A stretch of 45,658 bases of DNA from assembly GCA_947566705.1 (NCBI GenBank), contig CANOLA010000018.1, positions 1 through 45,658 of the forward strand, read 5' to 3'. The stretch comes from an uncultured Lachnospiraceae bacterium (GTDB lineage: Bacteria > Bacillota > Clostridia > Lachnospirales > Lachnospiraceae). This document shows, piece by piece, positions 24,585 through 33,645 of the stretch. Within the stretch, counting starts at the first letter, position 1. Every line of letters starts with the position of its first letter. The translations under genes were made by a program, and so were the position numbers. The notes beneath the pieces are model-generated. The model worked only from the letters and a program-made list of their open reading frames with translations. It was not told where the DNA came from and ran no database searches.

Positions 24585-25355
24585 CTAGGCAGCAATTTTT
24601 GAATCAATTTCGATATCATCAAAAATGTGCTCCTGTGAAATGAATATTTTTCCCATCTTCATCAGTTCCAGAATGGCAAGGAATGTAACGATAATCTCCA
24701 CCTTGCTGGACTGTGCCTCCAAAAGACTGCGGAAACTGAAATGCTTATGTTCTTTCGCATACTCCTGAAGCTGTGCAATCTTGTCCTCCAGGGAAACTTC
24801 TTCCTTTTGAATCTTTCCGAATTTTGAGCGGAGAGGATCAATTTTATCCTTCTGCTTTTTCATAATACTTTTGAAAATTTCATTTAATTTCGCAAGCGTC
24901 ACATCTGAAACAAGCTCCGCCACATTAACAGGCTCCTCATAGGCAAGTACCTCATCCGGAATTGTCGGCTCTTTAAACATGACACGCTGTGCATCCATCT
25001 GGCGGTCCTTAAGCTCATATGCCATGCATTTGTACATCTTGTACTCCAAAAGCTGCTGGACAAGCTCTGCACGCGGGTCCTCCTCTTCCTCCTCGCTGTC
25101 CGGGTCCGAAGGAAGGAGCATCTTTGATTTAATATCAATCAGTGTTGCAGCCATTACAAGGAATTCGCTCAGTACATCCAGATCCTGCCGCTTCATCTCT
25201 GCAATATATTCCATATACTGTGCCGTTATCTCCACAATCGGAATATCATATATATTTACTTTATTTTTATCCAGCAGATGCAAAAGCAGATCCAGGGGAC
25301 CCTCAAACACCTGCAGCCTGACTGTTATATCCATTGTCACACTACCCTTTCCCAT
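24585..25355 (-). CDS. scpA: Segregation and condensation protein A
   Basis: A 256-residue kleisin of the SMC complex. The N-terminal LQVFEGPLDLLLHLLDKNKVNIYDIPIVEITAQY (about 15-48) and the next helix LDVLSEFLVMAATLIDIKSKMLLP are diagnostic. An acidic loop (EEEEED) lies in the middle and a winged-helix domain with IVTFLAILELMKMGKIFISQ is at the C-terminus. I keep the ATG at 25355, which has AAGGAG at 8-base spacing; an ATG seven codons later is the alternative. First gene of the scpA-scpB(-dacF) unit with its own promoter. Confidence 0.96.
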   Translation of the reverse strand: MGKGSVTMDITVRLQVFEGPLDLLLHLLDKNKVNIYDIPIVEITAQYMEYIAEMKRQDLDVLSEFLVMAATLIDIKSKMLLPSDPDSEEEEEDPRAELVQQLLEYKMYKCMAYELKDRQMDAQRVMFKEPTIPDEVLAYEEPVNVAELVSDVTLAKLNEIFKSIMKKQKDKIDPLRSKFGKIQKEEVSLEDKIAQLQEYAKEHKHFSFRSLLEAQSSKVEIIVTFLAILELMKMGKIFISQEHIFDDIEIDSKIAA

Positions 25356-25380
25356 GTAGTTTACTCCTTACACAACGTCT

Positions 25381-25409
25381 ATTGTAACTTGATATTGTGG
25401 AAAAAGCAA
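25381..25409 (-). promoter_or_regulatory. Sigma-A promoter of scpAB
   Basis: Minus strand: TTGCTT (25404-25409), 17-bp spacer, TACAAT (25381-25386), with a predicted leader of about 20 bases carrying AAGGAG. Confidence 0.7.
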
Positions 25410-25464
25410 GAGGAAATTACAACATTTAGTGGTCAATGTCATATTCCTGCACGGCAGATGCTCC

Positions 25465-26994
25465 TTACAACAACGGCGCAAACAGTTTCAGCGCCCCCAT
25501 AAACATACGGACCAGAAGCAGCCTGCTCTCACATTCGTCAAGCGTTACCTCATGACTTTCCCCAAAGGTGGACATCATATCCTCCTTTACCTGCATAACG
25601 GTTTTTGTGTTGTACATACTGACTCCGCACTCGAAATGCAAAAACAGGCTTCTGTAATCCAGATTAACGGTTCCGACAGTTGCATAATAGTCGTCCACAA
25701 CAAAGCATTTGGAATGGATAAATCCCGGCGTATACTTGTAAATCCGCACACCGCCTTTTATCAGGTGTGCAAAATAGGACTGTGTAAGCAGGTATACCAT
25801 TTTTTTGTCCGGTATGCCCGGTACAACAATCCGGACGTCCACTCCGCATTTTGCTGCATTTACCAGTGCCGTTTTCATTTCGGAACCCACGATCAGGTAC
25901 GGGGTAAATATATAAACATATTTTTTTGCATGGGAAATCAGGTTTAAATACACATTTTCCCCTACATCCTCATGATCAAGGGGCGAATCTGCATACGGTT
26001 GGATAAATCCCCTGGAAACCTGCAGATTTTCTGTCCTGCTGCGGTATGACTCATAGTCTGATTCTTTCTTGGTCATACAGTCCCACATTTCAAGAAACAT
26101 TGTGGTAAAGCTCCACACGCACTCCCCTGTCACACGCAGTCCTGCGTCTTTCCAGTAACCATACTTTTCCTTTACATTGATATACTCATCCGCAAGGTTA
26201 AACCCGCCTGTATATGCAATTTTTCCATCGACAACCGTAATTTTGCGATGGTCCCTGTGGTTCATGATGACGGAAAGAACCGGACGGAACGGATTAAAAC
26301 TTACACATCTGATACCTTTCTTTTCAAGTACGCGCTCATAATGCGGCGGAAGCGTCTGGATACTTCCAACGTCATCGTACATCAGGCGCACCTCCACCCC
26401 CTGGGCCGCTTTCTTTTGAAGAATGGAAACAATGGCATCAAACATCTGCCCTTCTTCTACAATAAAATATTCCATGAATATAAATTTTTCAGCGCTTTCC
26501 AAATCGGCAAGCAGCTGGGGAAAAGCAGCCTCCCCGCTGTTAAAATACCTGCTGTCCGTCTCCCTGTACAGCGGATATCCTGCATTTTGGGAGAGATAGC
26601 GCGCCTGCTTACAGGCATAATAATCTTCTTTTTCCAGCTGCTTTTCGTTTTCATCATCCATGCAGCGATGTAATGCAGCCGAGTCAATTACTTTTTTAAA
26701 GTATGTTCTTGTCTTTTTGGTCAGACCGGAATGTCCGAACAGAAAATATGCCGGACATCCAAACAGCGGCAGAAAAAGAATCAGAAAAATCCACGACATC
26801 TTATAGGAAGTCCGTATATCTTTATTTGCAACATAAAGTGCAAGAGCAACCGCAATCATCTGAAAACCGACATTAATCGCGGTATTTGCTGCCGTTGAAC
26901 TGTAGATAAGATAGACAAACCAGCCAAACTGCAGCATGATAATTAATGCTCCAAGCATCAGTCTTCCAAAAAGTATATTCGCTATCCGTTTCAT
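25465..26994 (-). CDS. cls: Cardiolipin synthase
   Basis: A 509-residue phospholipase D superfamily enzyme condensing two phosphatidylglycerols. Two N-terminal TM helices (about 12-32 and 42-58) plus a third hydrophobic stretch (68-86) anchor it. Two HKD motifs follow: His249/Lys251/Asp256 in HRKITVVD and His427/Lys429/Asp434 in HSKCFVVD, each followed by the GG or GTVN turn of the family. GGAGG lies upstream of the ATG. It is 34 bp downstream of the subtilisin gene and probably co-transcribed. Confidence 0.95.
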   Translation of the reverse strand: MKRIANILFGRLMLGALIIMLQFGWFVYLIYSSTAANTAINVGFQMIAVALALYVANKDIRTSYKMSWIFLILFLPLFGCPAYFLFGHSGLTKKTRTYFKKVIDSAALHRCMDDENEKQLEKEDYYACKQARYLSQNAGYPLYRETDSRYFNSGEAAFPQLLADLESAEKFIFMEYFIVEEGQMFDAIVSILQKKAAQGVEVRLMYDDVGSIQTLPPHYERVLEKKGIRCVSFNPFRPVLSVIMNHRDHRKITVVDGKIAYTGGFNLADEYINVKEKYGYWKDAGLRVTGECVWSFTTMFLEMWDCMTKKESDYESYRSRTENLQVSRGFIQPYADSPLDHEDVGENVYLNLISHAKKYVYIFTPYLIVGSEMKTALVNAAKCGVDVRIVVPGIPDKKMVYLLTQSYFAHLIKGGVRIYKYTPGFIHSKCFVVDDYYATVGTVNLDYRSLFLHFECGVSMYNTKTVMQVKEDMMSTFGESHEVTLDECESRLLLVRMFMGALKLFAPLL

Positions 26995-27028
26995 TTTTCA
27001 TTCCTCCAGCCTGAAGATTATATCCAGT

Positions 27029-27895
27029 TTACACCAACCGAAGTAAATTATCAACATGCAGCATTCCCCATGACATTGTGTTTTCTCCCAAATCCTCTGC
27101 AGATTCATACAGTTTCAGTTTCAGTTCTTCCGGACGCAGGGAAGGTCTTTTCTGCAGCGCCAGGGCAAGCGCACCACAGACCACAGGAGTTGCCATTGAT
27201 GTCCCGCTCTTTCTGATATAATGGCTTCCCCGGTTATCCAGACTTAAAATACCGCTTCCGGGTGCAAGAATCTCCGGTTTCACCACACAGCATTCCGTCG
27301 GTCCCCTGCCACTGTACCCTTTTGGCATGTTCCTGCCCGGATTTGCATCGTCACTGGCCCCCACTGTAATAACCTTCCTTGAAATCCCCGGAACTGTAAT
27401 TGTCCCCTGGCCCGGTCCGTTATTTCCTGCTGCTGTTACCACTGTAACTCCCAGGTCCCATAAATGCTCCAGCATTTCCATAATCTGCTTCTGTTCATTA
27501 TTTCCGGCTCCGGGAAGAAATCCGACAGAAAAATTTAAAATTCTTATCCGGTACTGCCTGTAATTCTGCTCCACCCATTCCAGGGCATGCAGTACCCGTC
27601 TGGTTTCCCCGCCGCCTTCCCTGTCAAGCACTTTTAAAGATATAAGTTCTGCCTGCGGCGCCATCCCTTTCATCTTTCCATTTCCACATATAATTCCTGC
27701 CACATGTGTCCCATGCCCGTTATCGTCATACGCAGACTTTCTTCCATTTACAAAATCAAGAAACCGGATAACGTTTCCCCGCAGGTCCCGGTGAAGAAAT
27801 ACGCCTGTATCCAGCACGCTGATTCTTATATTTTTCCCAGTATATCCCTGACTGTATACATTCTGCGCATGCACCAGCTGTTTTACGCGATTCAT
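27029..27895 (-). CDS. S8 (subtilisin-like) serine protease, no signal peptide
   Basis: A 288-residue subtilase with the full triad: Asp29 in VLDTG, His61 in GHGTHVAGI and Ser233 in GTSMATPVV, plus oxyanion Asn158 in AAGNNGPG. There is no signal peptide and only a very short N-terminal stretch before the catalytic core, so it resembles intracellular AprX/Isp-type proteases and lacks a classical propeptide. Its start lies just downstream of the pnp terminator, so it needs its own promoter; cls follows by 34 bp. The substrate is unknown. Confidence 0.92.
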   Translation of the reverse strand: MNRVKQLVHAQNVYSQGYTGKNIRISVLDTGVFLHRDLRGNVIRFLDFVNGRKSAYDDNGHGTHVAGIICGNGKMKGMAPQAELISLKVLDREGGGETRRVLHALEWVEQNYRQYRIRILNFSVGFLPGAGNNEQKQIMEMLEHLWDLGVTVVTAAGNNGPGQGTITVPGISRKVITVGASDDANPGRNMPKGYSGRGPTECCVVKPEILAPGSGILSLDNRGSHYIRKSGTSMATPVVCGALALALQKRPSLRPEELKLKLYESAEDLGENTMSWGMLHVDNLLRLV

Positions 27896-27950
27896 ACATG
27901 ACCTCTCATCTTTCTTTATTTCACAGCCGAACTGTTTCTATATAATATGA

Positions 27951-27981
27951 AAAAACCGTGCGCTGTTGCGCACGGTCTTTT
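27951..27981 (-). terminator. Strong terminator of pnp
   Basis: ACCGTGCGC - TGTT - GCGCACGGT (27955-27976), a perfect 9-bp GC-rich stem flanked by A and T runs. It works for the minus strand (TTTTTT after the stem) and could also work on the plus strand. Confidence 0.92.
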
Positions 27982-28017
27982 TCGTCAGTATGAAGCAAAA
28001 CAGGAATACACGGATTC

Positions 28018-30111
28018 TCAGGCGTCTGCCGGAACATCCTTGATGGAGAAGCTGATTCTTCCCATCTTGTCCTTTCCAAGACATACCACCTTTACTTTGT
28101 CCCCAAGTGTCAGTACATCCTCCACATGGTTGATTCTTTCCTTTGCTATTTTGGAAATATGAACCATTCCCTCTTTGCCTGGTGCAAACTCTATAAATGC
28201 ACCAAATTCTTTTATGCTCACAACAACGCCGGTTAAAACCTGTCCTTCCGTAAAATCTGTTGTAATCATCTGGATCATTTCGACGGCCTTTGCAATTGCG
28301 GCTTTATCGGTTCCACAGATGGAAACTGCACCTTCCTCTGTTATATCAATCTTAACACCGGTACGCGCAATGATTTCATTAATCGTCTTGCCCTTTTGTC
28401 CGACAACATCACCGATTTTATTCGGATCAATCTGAATCTGCTCAATCTTAGGCGCCCATTCACTGACCTCTTTCCGAGGCTCGGAAATTGCCTTGCTCAT
28501 GACTTCATCCATAATGTAAAGTCTTGCATCCCTTGTACGGGCGATTGCCTCTTCCACAATCGGACGTGTCAGACCATGAATCTTGATATCCATCTGGATT
28601 GCGGTAATACCGTCATGTGTTCCGGTCACTTTAAAGTCCATGTCCCCAAAGAAGTCCTCAAGCCCCTGGATATCGGTAAGAACCAGATAATCATCATCGG
28701 TATCCCCGGTAACAAGACCGCAGGAAATACCTGCAACCATTTTCTTAATCGGCACTCCGGCAGCCATCAGTGACATGCAGGATGCGCAGGTGGATGCCAT
28801 GGAAGTGGAACCGTTTGATTCAAAGGTTTCGGATACGGCACGGATGGCATACGGAAATTCCTCCACAGAAGGAAGTACCGGAACCAGTGCACGCTCTGCC
28901 AGCGCCCCGTGTCCAATCTCGCGGCGTCCCGGTCCGCGGCTTGGCTTTGTCTCACCTACGGAGTAGGATGGAAAATTATAATGGTGCATATACCTTTTGG
29001 TAGTAATATTTTCATCCAGCCCGTCAATCCTCTGTACCTCGGAAAGAGGGGCAAGGGTGACGATATCACAAATCTGTGTCTGCCCACGGGTAAACATTGC
29101 AGAACCATGAACTCTCGGAATCAGGTCAATCTCAGCTGCAAGCGGACGAATCTGATCGATTGCACGTCCGTCCGGCCTTTTGTGGTCCTTTAAGATCATC
29201 TTGCGGACTGTCTTTTTCTGGTACTGGTATACTGCCTCTGAAAGCAGCGCAAGCCATTCCTCGTTATCTGCAAAGGCTTCTTCCAGTTTCTCAGTAATTT
29301 CTTTAATATTGTCCTCACGCTTCTGCTTTTCATCTGTAAAAACAGCCTCTTCCATCTGCTCTGGAGGAACAATTTCCTTAATTGCCGTAAACATTTCCTC
29401 AGGAATCGCACAGCTTGTATAGGTATGCTTTGGCTTTCCTGTTTCTTCCCTGATCTGGTTGATGAAAGCAATAATGGTCTGGTTAATTTCATGACACTTG
29501 TAAATTGCCTCTATCATTTTTGCTTCCGGAATTTCGTTTGCACCTGCCTCAATCATAATAACCTTTTCAGCTGTGGACGCAACGGTAAGCTCCAGATCAC
29601 CTTCATCCCAGTCTGCCTGGGACGGGTTTACAATAAATTCCCCGTTTTTCATTCCCATCTGCGTCATGGCACAAGGACCGTCAAACGGAATATCTGAAAT
29701 TGTTGTGGAAAGTGCGGCTCCAATCATAGCCACAAGCTCCGGACGGCACTGCGGGTCCACGGACATTACCATATTGTTTAATGTCACGTCATTGCGGTAA
29801 TCCTTTGGAAACAGCGGCCGCATCGGACGGTCAATCACACGGGCGGTAAGGATGGAATTTTCAGACGCCTTGCCCTCGCGTTTATTAAAGCCTCCCGGTA
29901 TTTTGCCGACAGAATACATTTTTTCTTCAAATTCCACACTTAACGGGAAGAAATCAATTCCGTCCCTCGGCTTGTCAGAAGCCGTTGCGGTTGATAAAAC
30001 TGTTGTCCCGCCATACTTAAGCAGCGCAGCACCATTGGCCTGCGCGCACACTCTGCCGATATCCACCGTAAGTGTTCTCCCGGCGAGCTCCATTGAATAA
30101 CTTTTGTACAT
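28018..30111 (-). CDS. pnp: Polynucleotide phosphorylase
   Basis: A 697-residue 3'-5' exoribonuclease using phosphate, a core RNA decay enzyme. It has two RNase PH domains (about 1-230 and 300-545, the second with TRGQTQ, GPGRREIGHGALAERAL and GDMDFKVTGT), then a KH domain (DPNKIGDVVGQKGKTINEI) and a C-terminal S1 domain (GVVVSIKEFGAFIEFAPGKEGMVHIS). AAGGAG precedes the ATG. It follows rpsO, the conserved order, with a terminator between them that must be partly read through unless pnp has its own promoter. Confidence 0.97.
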   Translation of the reverse strand: MYKSYSMELAGRTLTVDIGRVCAQANGAALLKYGGTTVLSTATASDKPRDGIDFFPLSVEFEEKMYSVGKIPGGFNKREGKASENSILTARVIDRPMRPLFPKDYRNDVTLNNMVMSVDPQCRPELVAMIGAALSTTISDIPFDGPCAMTQMGMKNGEFIVNPSQADWDEGDLELTVASTAEKVIMIEAGANEIPEAKMIEAIYKCHEINQTIIAFINQIREETGKPKHTYTSCAIPEEMFTAIKEIVPPEQMEEAVFTDEKQKREDNIKEITEKLEEAFADNEEWLALLSEAVYQYQKKTVRKMILKDHKRPDGRAIDQIRPLAAEIDLIPRVHGSAMFTRGQTQICDIVTLAPLSEVQRIDGLDENITTKRYMHHYNFPSYSVGETKPSRGPGRREIGHGALAERALVPVLPSVEEFPYAIRAVSETFESNGSTSMASTCASCMSLMAAGVPIKKMVAGISCGLVTGDTDDDYLVLTDIQGLEDFFGDMDFKVTGTHDGITAIQMDIKIHGLTRPIVEEAIARTRDARLYIMDEVMSKAISEPRKEVSEWAPKIEQIQIDPNKIGDVVGQKGKTINEIIARTGVKIDITEEGAVSICGTDKAAIAKAVEMIQMITTDFTEGQVLTGVVVSIKEFGAFIEFAPGKEGMVHISKIAKERINHVEDVLTLGDKVKVVCLGKDKMGRISFSIKDVPADA

Positions 30112-30156
30112 ACTTTCTCTCCTTTAAATAAACTGATGAGCACCTGCTTGTTTGTG

Positions 30157-30193
30157 AAACAAAAAGAAGAGCGGAATATGACACTCCGCTCTT
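30157..30193 (-). terminator. Terminator between rpsO and pnp
   Basis: Minus strand: AAGAGCGGA / TCCGCTCTT 9-bp stem (30167-30175 / 30185-30193) followed by CTTTTTGTTT. It starts 8 bases after the rpsO stop. Confidence 0.85.
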
Positions 30194-30201
30194 GTTCACA
30201 A

Positions 30202-30468
30202 TTATTTTCTGAGTCCTAAACGCTCAATCAGAGAACGATATCTTTCAATATCAATTCCTTTTAAATATGACAGCAGTCCACGTCTCTGACCGATCATTTT
30301 AAGCATTCCACGTCTGGAATGGTGATCCTTAGGATTTACCTTGAGATGCTCAGTAAGCTCCTTGATTCTTGCAGTCAGTATAGCCACCTGGACTTCTGGT
30401 GATCCAGTGTCATTCGGTGTTCTGCCATACTCAGCGATAATTGCCTGTTTCTTTTCTTTTGCGATCAT
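30202..30468 (-). CDS. rpsO: 30S ribosomal protein S15
   Basis: An 88-residue S15 with the normal full length. Motifs [15 protein letters not shown] (about 22-36), [29 protein letters not shown] (about 40-68) and the C-terminal [13 protein letters not shown] contact 16S rRNA helices 20-22. AAGGAGG precedes the ATG. It has its own promoter and a structured leader, and is followed by a terminator and pnp. Confidence 0.98.
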   Translation of the reverse strand: MIAKEKKQAIIAEYGRTPNDTGSPEVQVAILTARIKELTEHLKVNPKDHHSRRGMLKMIGQRRGLLSYLKGIDIERYRSLIERLGLRK

Positions 30469-30555
30469 GATTGATCCTCCTTAAATTATTCTTTATGCCT
30501 CGTAATCAGTAAAAGGTCGGAGTTGTCCATCTACCGAATACAGGCGAAACCATAC
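30469..30555 (-). promoter_or_regulatory. rpsO leader, candidate S15 autoregulatory structure
   Basis: The predicted 5' UTR is about 86 bases. It can fold with an outer GCCT/AGGC pairing and an inner TCGG/CCGA hairpin around AGATGGACAACT, in front of the AAGGAGG site. S15 leaders in Bacilli and clostridia bind S15 through such mimics of 16S rRNA; I cannot confirm the precise class by eye. Confidence 0.4.
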
Positions 30556-30561
30556 TGGAAT

Positions 30562-30590
30562 AATATAACATAGCAGAAAGCAGTTGTAAA
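30562..30590 (-). promoter_or_regulatory. Sigma-A promoter of rpsO
   Basis: Minus strand: TTTACA (30585-30590), 17-bp spacer, TATATT (30562-30567). The -35 lies 6 bp after the stop codon of the NlpC/P60 gene. Confidence 0.7.
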
Positions 30591-30596
30591 CCTTTT

Positions 30597-31724
30597 TTAT
30601 AAATAACTTACAATGCAGACCGGTGTACGGTAAAATGCACTGGAAATCTTGATTCCGGTTCTCCTGTTACTTGCATGGACAATCTGTCCGTTTCCAATAT
30701 AGATGCCAACATGTCCAATGCTGCTTCCGCTTCCGTAAAAGAACAAATCACCCGGTCTTGCTTCCGCTGCACTTACCCTTGTTCCGTATCCCGGCTGGGA
30801 TGCGGCATGATGAGGAAGTGATATTCCATAACGGGCATATACCTGCATGGTAAATCCGGAACAGTCGATTCCGTTTGTCAGGCTTGTACCGCCCCAGACA
30901 TAAGGATTACCTACATACTGCAGGGCAAACTGGACAAGGGATACCCTTACATCAGAAACCCCGTCACCATATTTTAACTCTGTCACTGTTTCCGCTGTCG
31001 GAAGCTTTTTGGAGATTTCCACATAATCCCCCGAAATATATCCTTTCTGGTCGTCCACTTCAACTTTGTACCAGTCATCCTTAATATCTTCCACAACCAG
31101 GTCCTCGCCCTCTCCTACCAGGGAAAGCGTGGCGGAATCCACTGAAGTTTCCTCCCTTACGCGAAGTGTTGTGGTATTTACTGTTGCAACAGTAATCATT
31201 TCCTCTTCCGCAATTCTGTCCGCTTCATCGCCCGTCACAAGATATTCTTTCTTTACATATCCATTGACTTTTCCGGAAGTGACCTTTACCCACTCTCCCT
31301 TCGTGTCAAGGATTTCGCAGGCATCGTGGTTTGTCATTTTTCCCACCACCTTGCTGTCCGTACTGGCTTTTTTTCGGACATTGAGGTTTCCCTCTACTTT
31401 TGCAATACCGAGGTTTTTATAGCCGCAGAGTTCGGCAGCGGTTTTAGTTTCTTCAATTCCTGCCCCCACGGTATCCAGATTGTTGTCTGCAACCTCTACT
31501 TCTCCCCTGCCGTGAAGCAGGTCTGAAACTCCTGCCGTAACATTTAACGGCTGTTCATATGAATACAGGTAATTCGTCACTCCCGCAGTCAGCTTTGCTT
31601 TTTCCTGCGCGTTTATTTCTTCTTTCATACTGTATAAACTTACAGCAGATACAGCAGCTCCTGCCATAACAGCAATCGCCGCAGCAGTTCCTATTCTCTT
31701 TTTTGTCAGATTATTTAATCTCAT
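30597..31724 (-). CDS. SH3-domain NlpC/P60 cell-wall endopeptidase
   Basis: A 375-residue secreted or membrane-attached hydrolase. A basic start and hydrophobic segment (about 10-32) form the signal. Two bacterial SH3 domains follow (about 104-165, with NLNVRKKASTDSKVVGKM, and 178-237, with TLRVREETSVDSATLSLV), then an NlpC/P60 domain (about 258-375) with catalytic Cys288 in GIDCSGF, His338 in GHVGIYIG and third residue His350 in QIVHAS. Such enzymes cleave gamma-D-Glu-diamino acid bonds. I chose the ATG at 31724 because AGGAGG lies 9 bases upstream; the frame continues 11 codons further. Own promoter. Confidence 0.93.
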   Translation of the reverse strand: MRLNNLTKKRIGTAAAIAVMAGAAVSAVSLYSMKEEINAQEKAKLTAGVTNYLYSYEQPLNVTAGVSDLLHGRGEVEVADNNLDTVGAGIEETKTAAELCGYKNLGIAKVEGNLNVRKKASTDSKVVGKMTNHDACEILDTKGEWVKVTSGKVNGYVKKEYLVTGDEADRIAEEEMITVATVNTTTLRVREETSVDSATLSLVGEGEDLVVEDIKDDWYKVEVDDQKGYISGDYVEISKKLPTAETVTELKYGDGVSDVRVSLVQFALQYVGNPYVWGGTSLTNGIDCSGFTMQVYARYGISLPHHAASQPGYGTRVSAAEARPGDLFFYGSGSSIGHVGIYIGNGQIVHASNRRTGIKISSAFYRTPVCIVSYL

Positions 31725-31770
31725 AGATTCATTCCTCCTAATCAATCCTGAACCCATCTCACATGAAAAG

Positions 31771-31799
31771 AGTATAGCAGTATGTTTTTACGTTGTCAA
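31771..31799 (-). promoter_or_regulatory. Sigma-A promoter of the NlpC/P60 gene
   Basis: Minus strand: TTGACA (31794-31799), 17-bp spacer, TATACT (31771-31776). The -35 overlaps the ribF stop codon, so this gene has a start independent of the nusA operon. Confidence 0.85.
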
Positions 31800-32734
31800 C
31801 ATATATCTGTAACATTTTTGTAATATATATGTTTCCTGCAGACCTCAATATCCATCTTCATCTGTTCCTGCAGGGCATCGAGGGAATCAAATTTATGCTC
31901 CGGACGAATATAATGAATAAAACTGACCGTCGGCTTTGTTCCATACAGATCACCTTCAAAATCCAGCAGGTGTGTTTCCACCACCACCTTGTTGCTGTTG
32001 TTGACCGTCGGCTTGCACCCGACATTAGTCACGCCCGGACAGAGTCTGCCGCGGACCTTCGTCTGCGTCACATATACCCCCTTCGGAGGCAGAAGTTTTT
32101 CTGCTGGAAGTTCCATGTTAATCGTAGGAATGCCCATTTTTCTGCCAAGCTGCCTGCCGTGCACCACTTCACTTTTTACAAAAAAAGGATAACCAAGCAG
32201 CTCATTTGCCGTCTCAATATCCCCTTTTAATATTTCCTCCCTGATATAGCTGCTGCTGATTTCCCGGTTTCCGTAAGTAATTTTTTCCACAACTGTAAGT
32301 TCATAGCCAAAACGCGCAGAGAGTTTTTCAAGCAACCTGCAATCCCCCCTGCGGTTATGTCCGAAACAGAAATCAGAACCAACCACGATGCGTTTTACAT
32401 TCAGTGACGTCACAATCCAGTCCACGAACTGTTCCGGCTCCATGCACATCACATCGTTTGTAAACGGACAAAGCAGCAGGTAATCAATTCCGCTCTCTCC
32501 GAAAATCAGCTCTTTTTCCTCATTCGTGGAAAGCACACGGTAATTATTATTTTCGGTCAGGCTTTTCGGGGGAATGTCAAAGGTGAACACGGCTGTTTTT
32601 AATCCATTTTCTTTTTCTGCAAGCAGCTTCTGGATTAACGCCATATGTCCTCTGTGCACCCCGTCAAATTTTCCAAGGGAAAGCACTGTCGCCTCCCCGG
32701 TATGAAATTCCTTTATATCTTTTAAACAAATCAT
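31796..32734 (-). CDS. ribF: Bifunctional riboflavin kinase / FAD synthetase
   Basis: A 312-residue enzyme making FMN and then FAD. The N-terminal nucleotidyltransferase (about 1-185) has GKFDGVHRGHMALI and VGSDFCFGHNRRGD. The C-terminal riboflavin kinase (about 190-305) has GRKMGIPTINM and a GVYVTQTKVRG strand, then ETHLLDFEGDLYGT. Its start overlaps the truB stop by 4 bp (ATGA). Last gene of the nusA/infB operon; no terminator is seen after it. Confidence 0.96.
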   Translation of the reverse strand: MICLKDIKEFHTGEATVLSLGKFDGVHRGHMALIQKLLAEKENGLKTAVFTFDIPPKSLTENNNYRVLSTNEEKELIFGESGIDYLLLCPFTNDVMCMEPEQFVDWIVTSLNVKRIVVGSDFCFGHNRRGDCRLLEKLSARFGYELTVVEKITYGNREISSSYIREEILKGDIETANELLGYPFFVKSEVVHGRQLGRKMGIPTINMELPAEKLLPPKGVYVTQTKVRGRLCPGVTNVGCKPTVNNSNKVVVETHLLDFEGDLYGTKPTVSFIHYIRPEHKFDSLDALQEQMKMDIEVCRKHIYYKNVTDIC

Positions 32735-33642
32735 AATTTTTCAGCACCAAACATCTTTCGGACTTTGTAATATCCAAAAGTTTTATCGTATTCATATATT
32801 GCATAAAAACTTCCAGCTGTGTCATAAACAAGCACCTGTGAATCCATCTGGTCAGTGTTCTCCACAAAGGACTCCGGCAGCAGCTTGTTTCCATTCTGCA
32901 GTAATTTTAATGCCTCTTTTTTAATATGCAGTTTTGGCAGTTTGGGAAAAAGGGTATCCACCGGCATAAGGAGTTCACCAATTTTCCCCTCCGCCTGTAC
33001 TTTCTCAATTTCGGAAAGGGTATGCGCACTGTCCTCTTTAAATATCCCTGCCTGTGTCCGTTTCAGTTTTTCCATACATCCGCCTGTACCAAGCTTTTTC
33101 CCAATATCCTCACACAGGGTACGGATATAGGTTCCTTTGGAACACCGGACAAGGAACCTGACATAAGGAATCTGGATATCTAAAATCCGTATGGAATAAA
33201 TGGTGACATTTACGGCTTTCCGCTCTACTTCAACTCCTGCCCTTGCAAGCTCATAAAGCCTTTTTCCATCCACCTTTCTCGCAGAATACATGGGTGGAAC
33301 CTGTGCGTAACTTCCCACAAATCCCATAACAGTATCCTCAATTTCTTTTTCAGTAAGCTCCCCTGCCTTTTCGGATTTATCATCGAGAACTGTCCCTGTC
33401 AAATCCCCGGTATCCGTTATGATTCCAAGGTGCAGGACTGCTTCGTAAGTCTTGTCCTTTTCGGTTAAAAATTCGCACACTTTCGTTGCATTTCCGACAC
33501 ATACCGGAAGCACCCCGGTTGCTTCCGGGTCAAGCGTCCCCGTGTGTCCGATTTTTTTTTCATGCAAAATGCCGCGGAGCTTTGCCACCACATCAAAGGA
33601 GGTAAACCCCCGCTCCTTATATACATTAATAATTCCGTTCAT
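32731..33642 (-). CDS. truB: tRNA pseudouridine-55 synthase
   Basis: A 303-residue TruB forming Psi55 in the T-loop of tRNAs. The catalytic Asp is Asp38 in GHTGTLDPEATGVL; MNGIINVYKERGFTS at the N-terminus, PPMYSARKVDGKRLYELAR and CSKGTYIRTLCEDIG are conserved motifs. The C-terminal PUA-like part is present. It lies 3 bp after nrnA and overlaps ribF by 4 bp. Confidence 0.97.
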   Translation of the reverse strand: MNGIINVYKERGFTSFDVVAKLRGILHEKKIGHTGTLDPEATGVLPVCVGNATKVCEFLTEKDKTYEAVLHLGIITDTGDLTGTVLDDKSEKAGELTEKEIEDTVMGFVGSYAQVPPMYSARKVDGKRLYELARAGVEVERKAVNVTIYSIRILDIQIPYVRFLVRCSKGTYIRTLCEDIGKKLGTGGCMEKLKRTQAGIFKEDSAHTLSEIEKVQAEGKIGELLMPVDTLFPKLPKLHIKKEALKLLQNGNKLLPESFVENTDQMDSQVLVYDTAGSFYAIYEYDKTFGYYKVRKMFGAEKL

Positions 33643-33645
33643 CGC

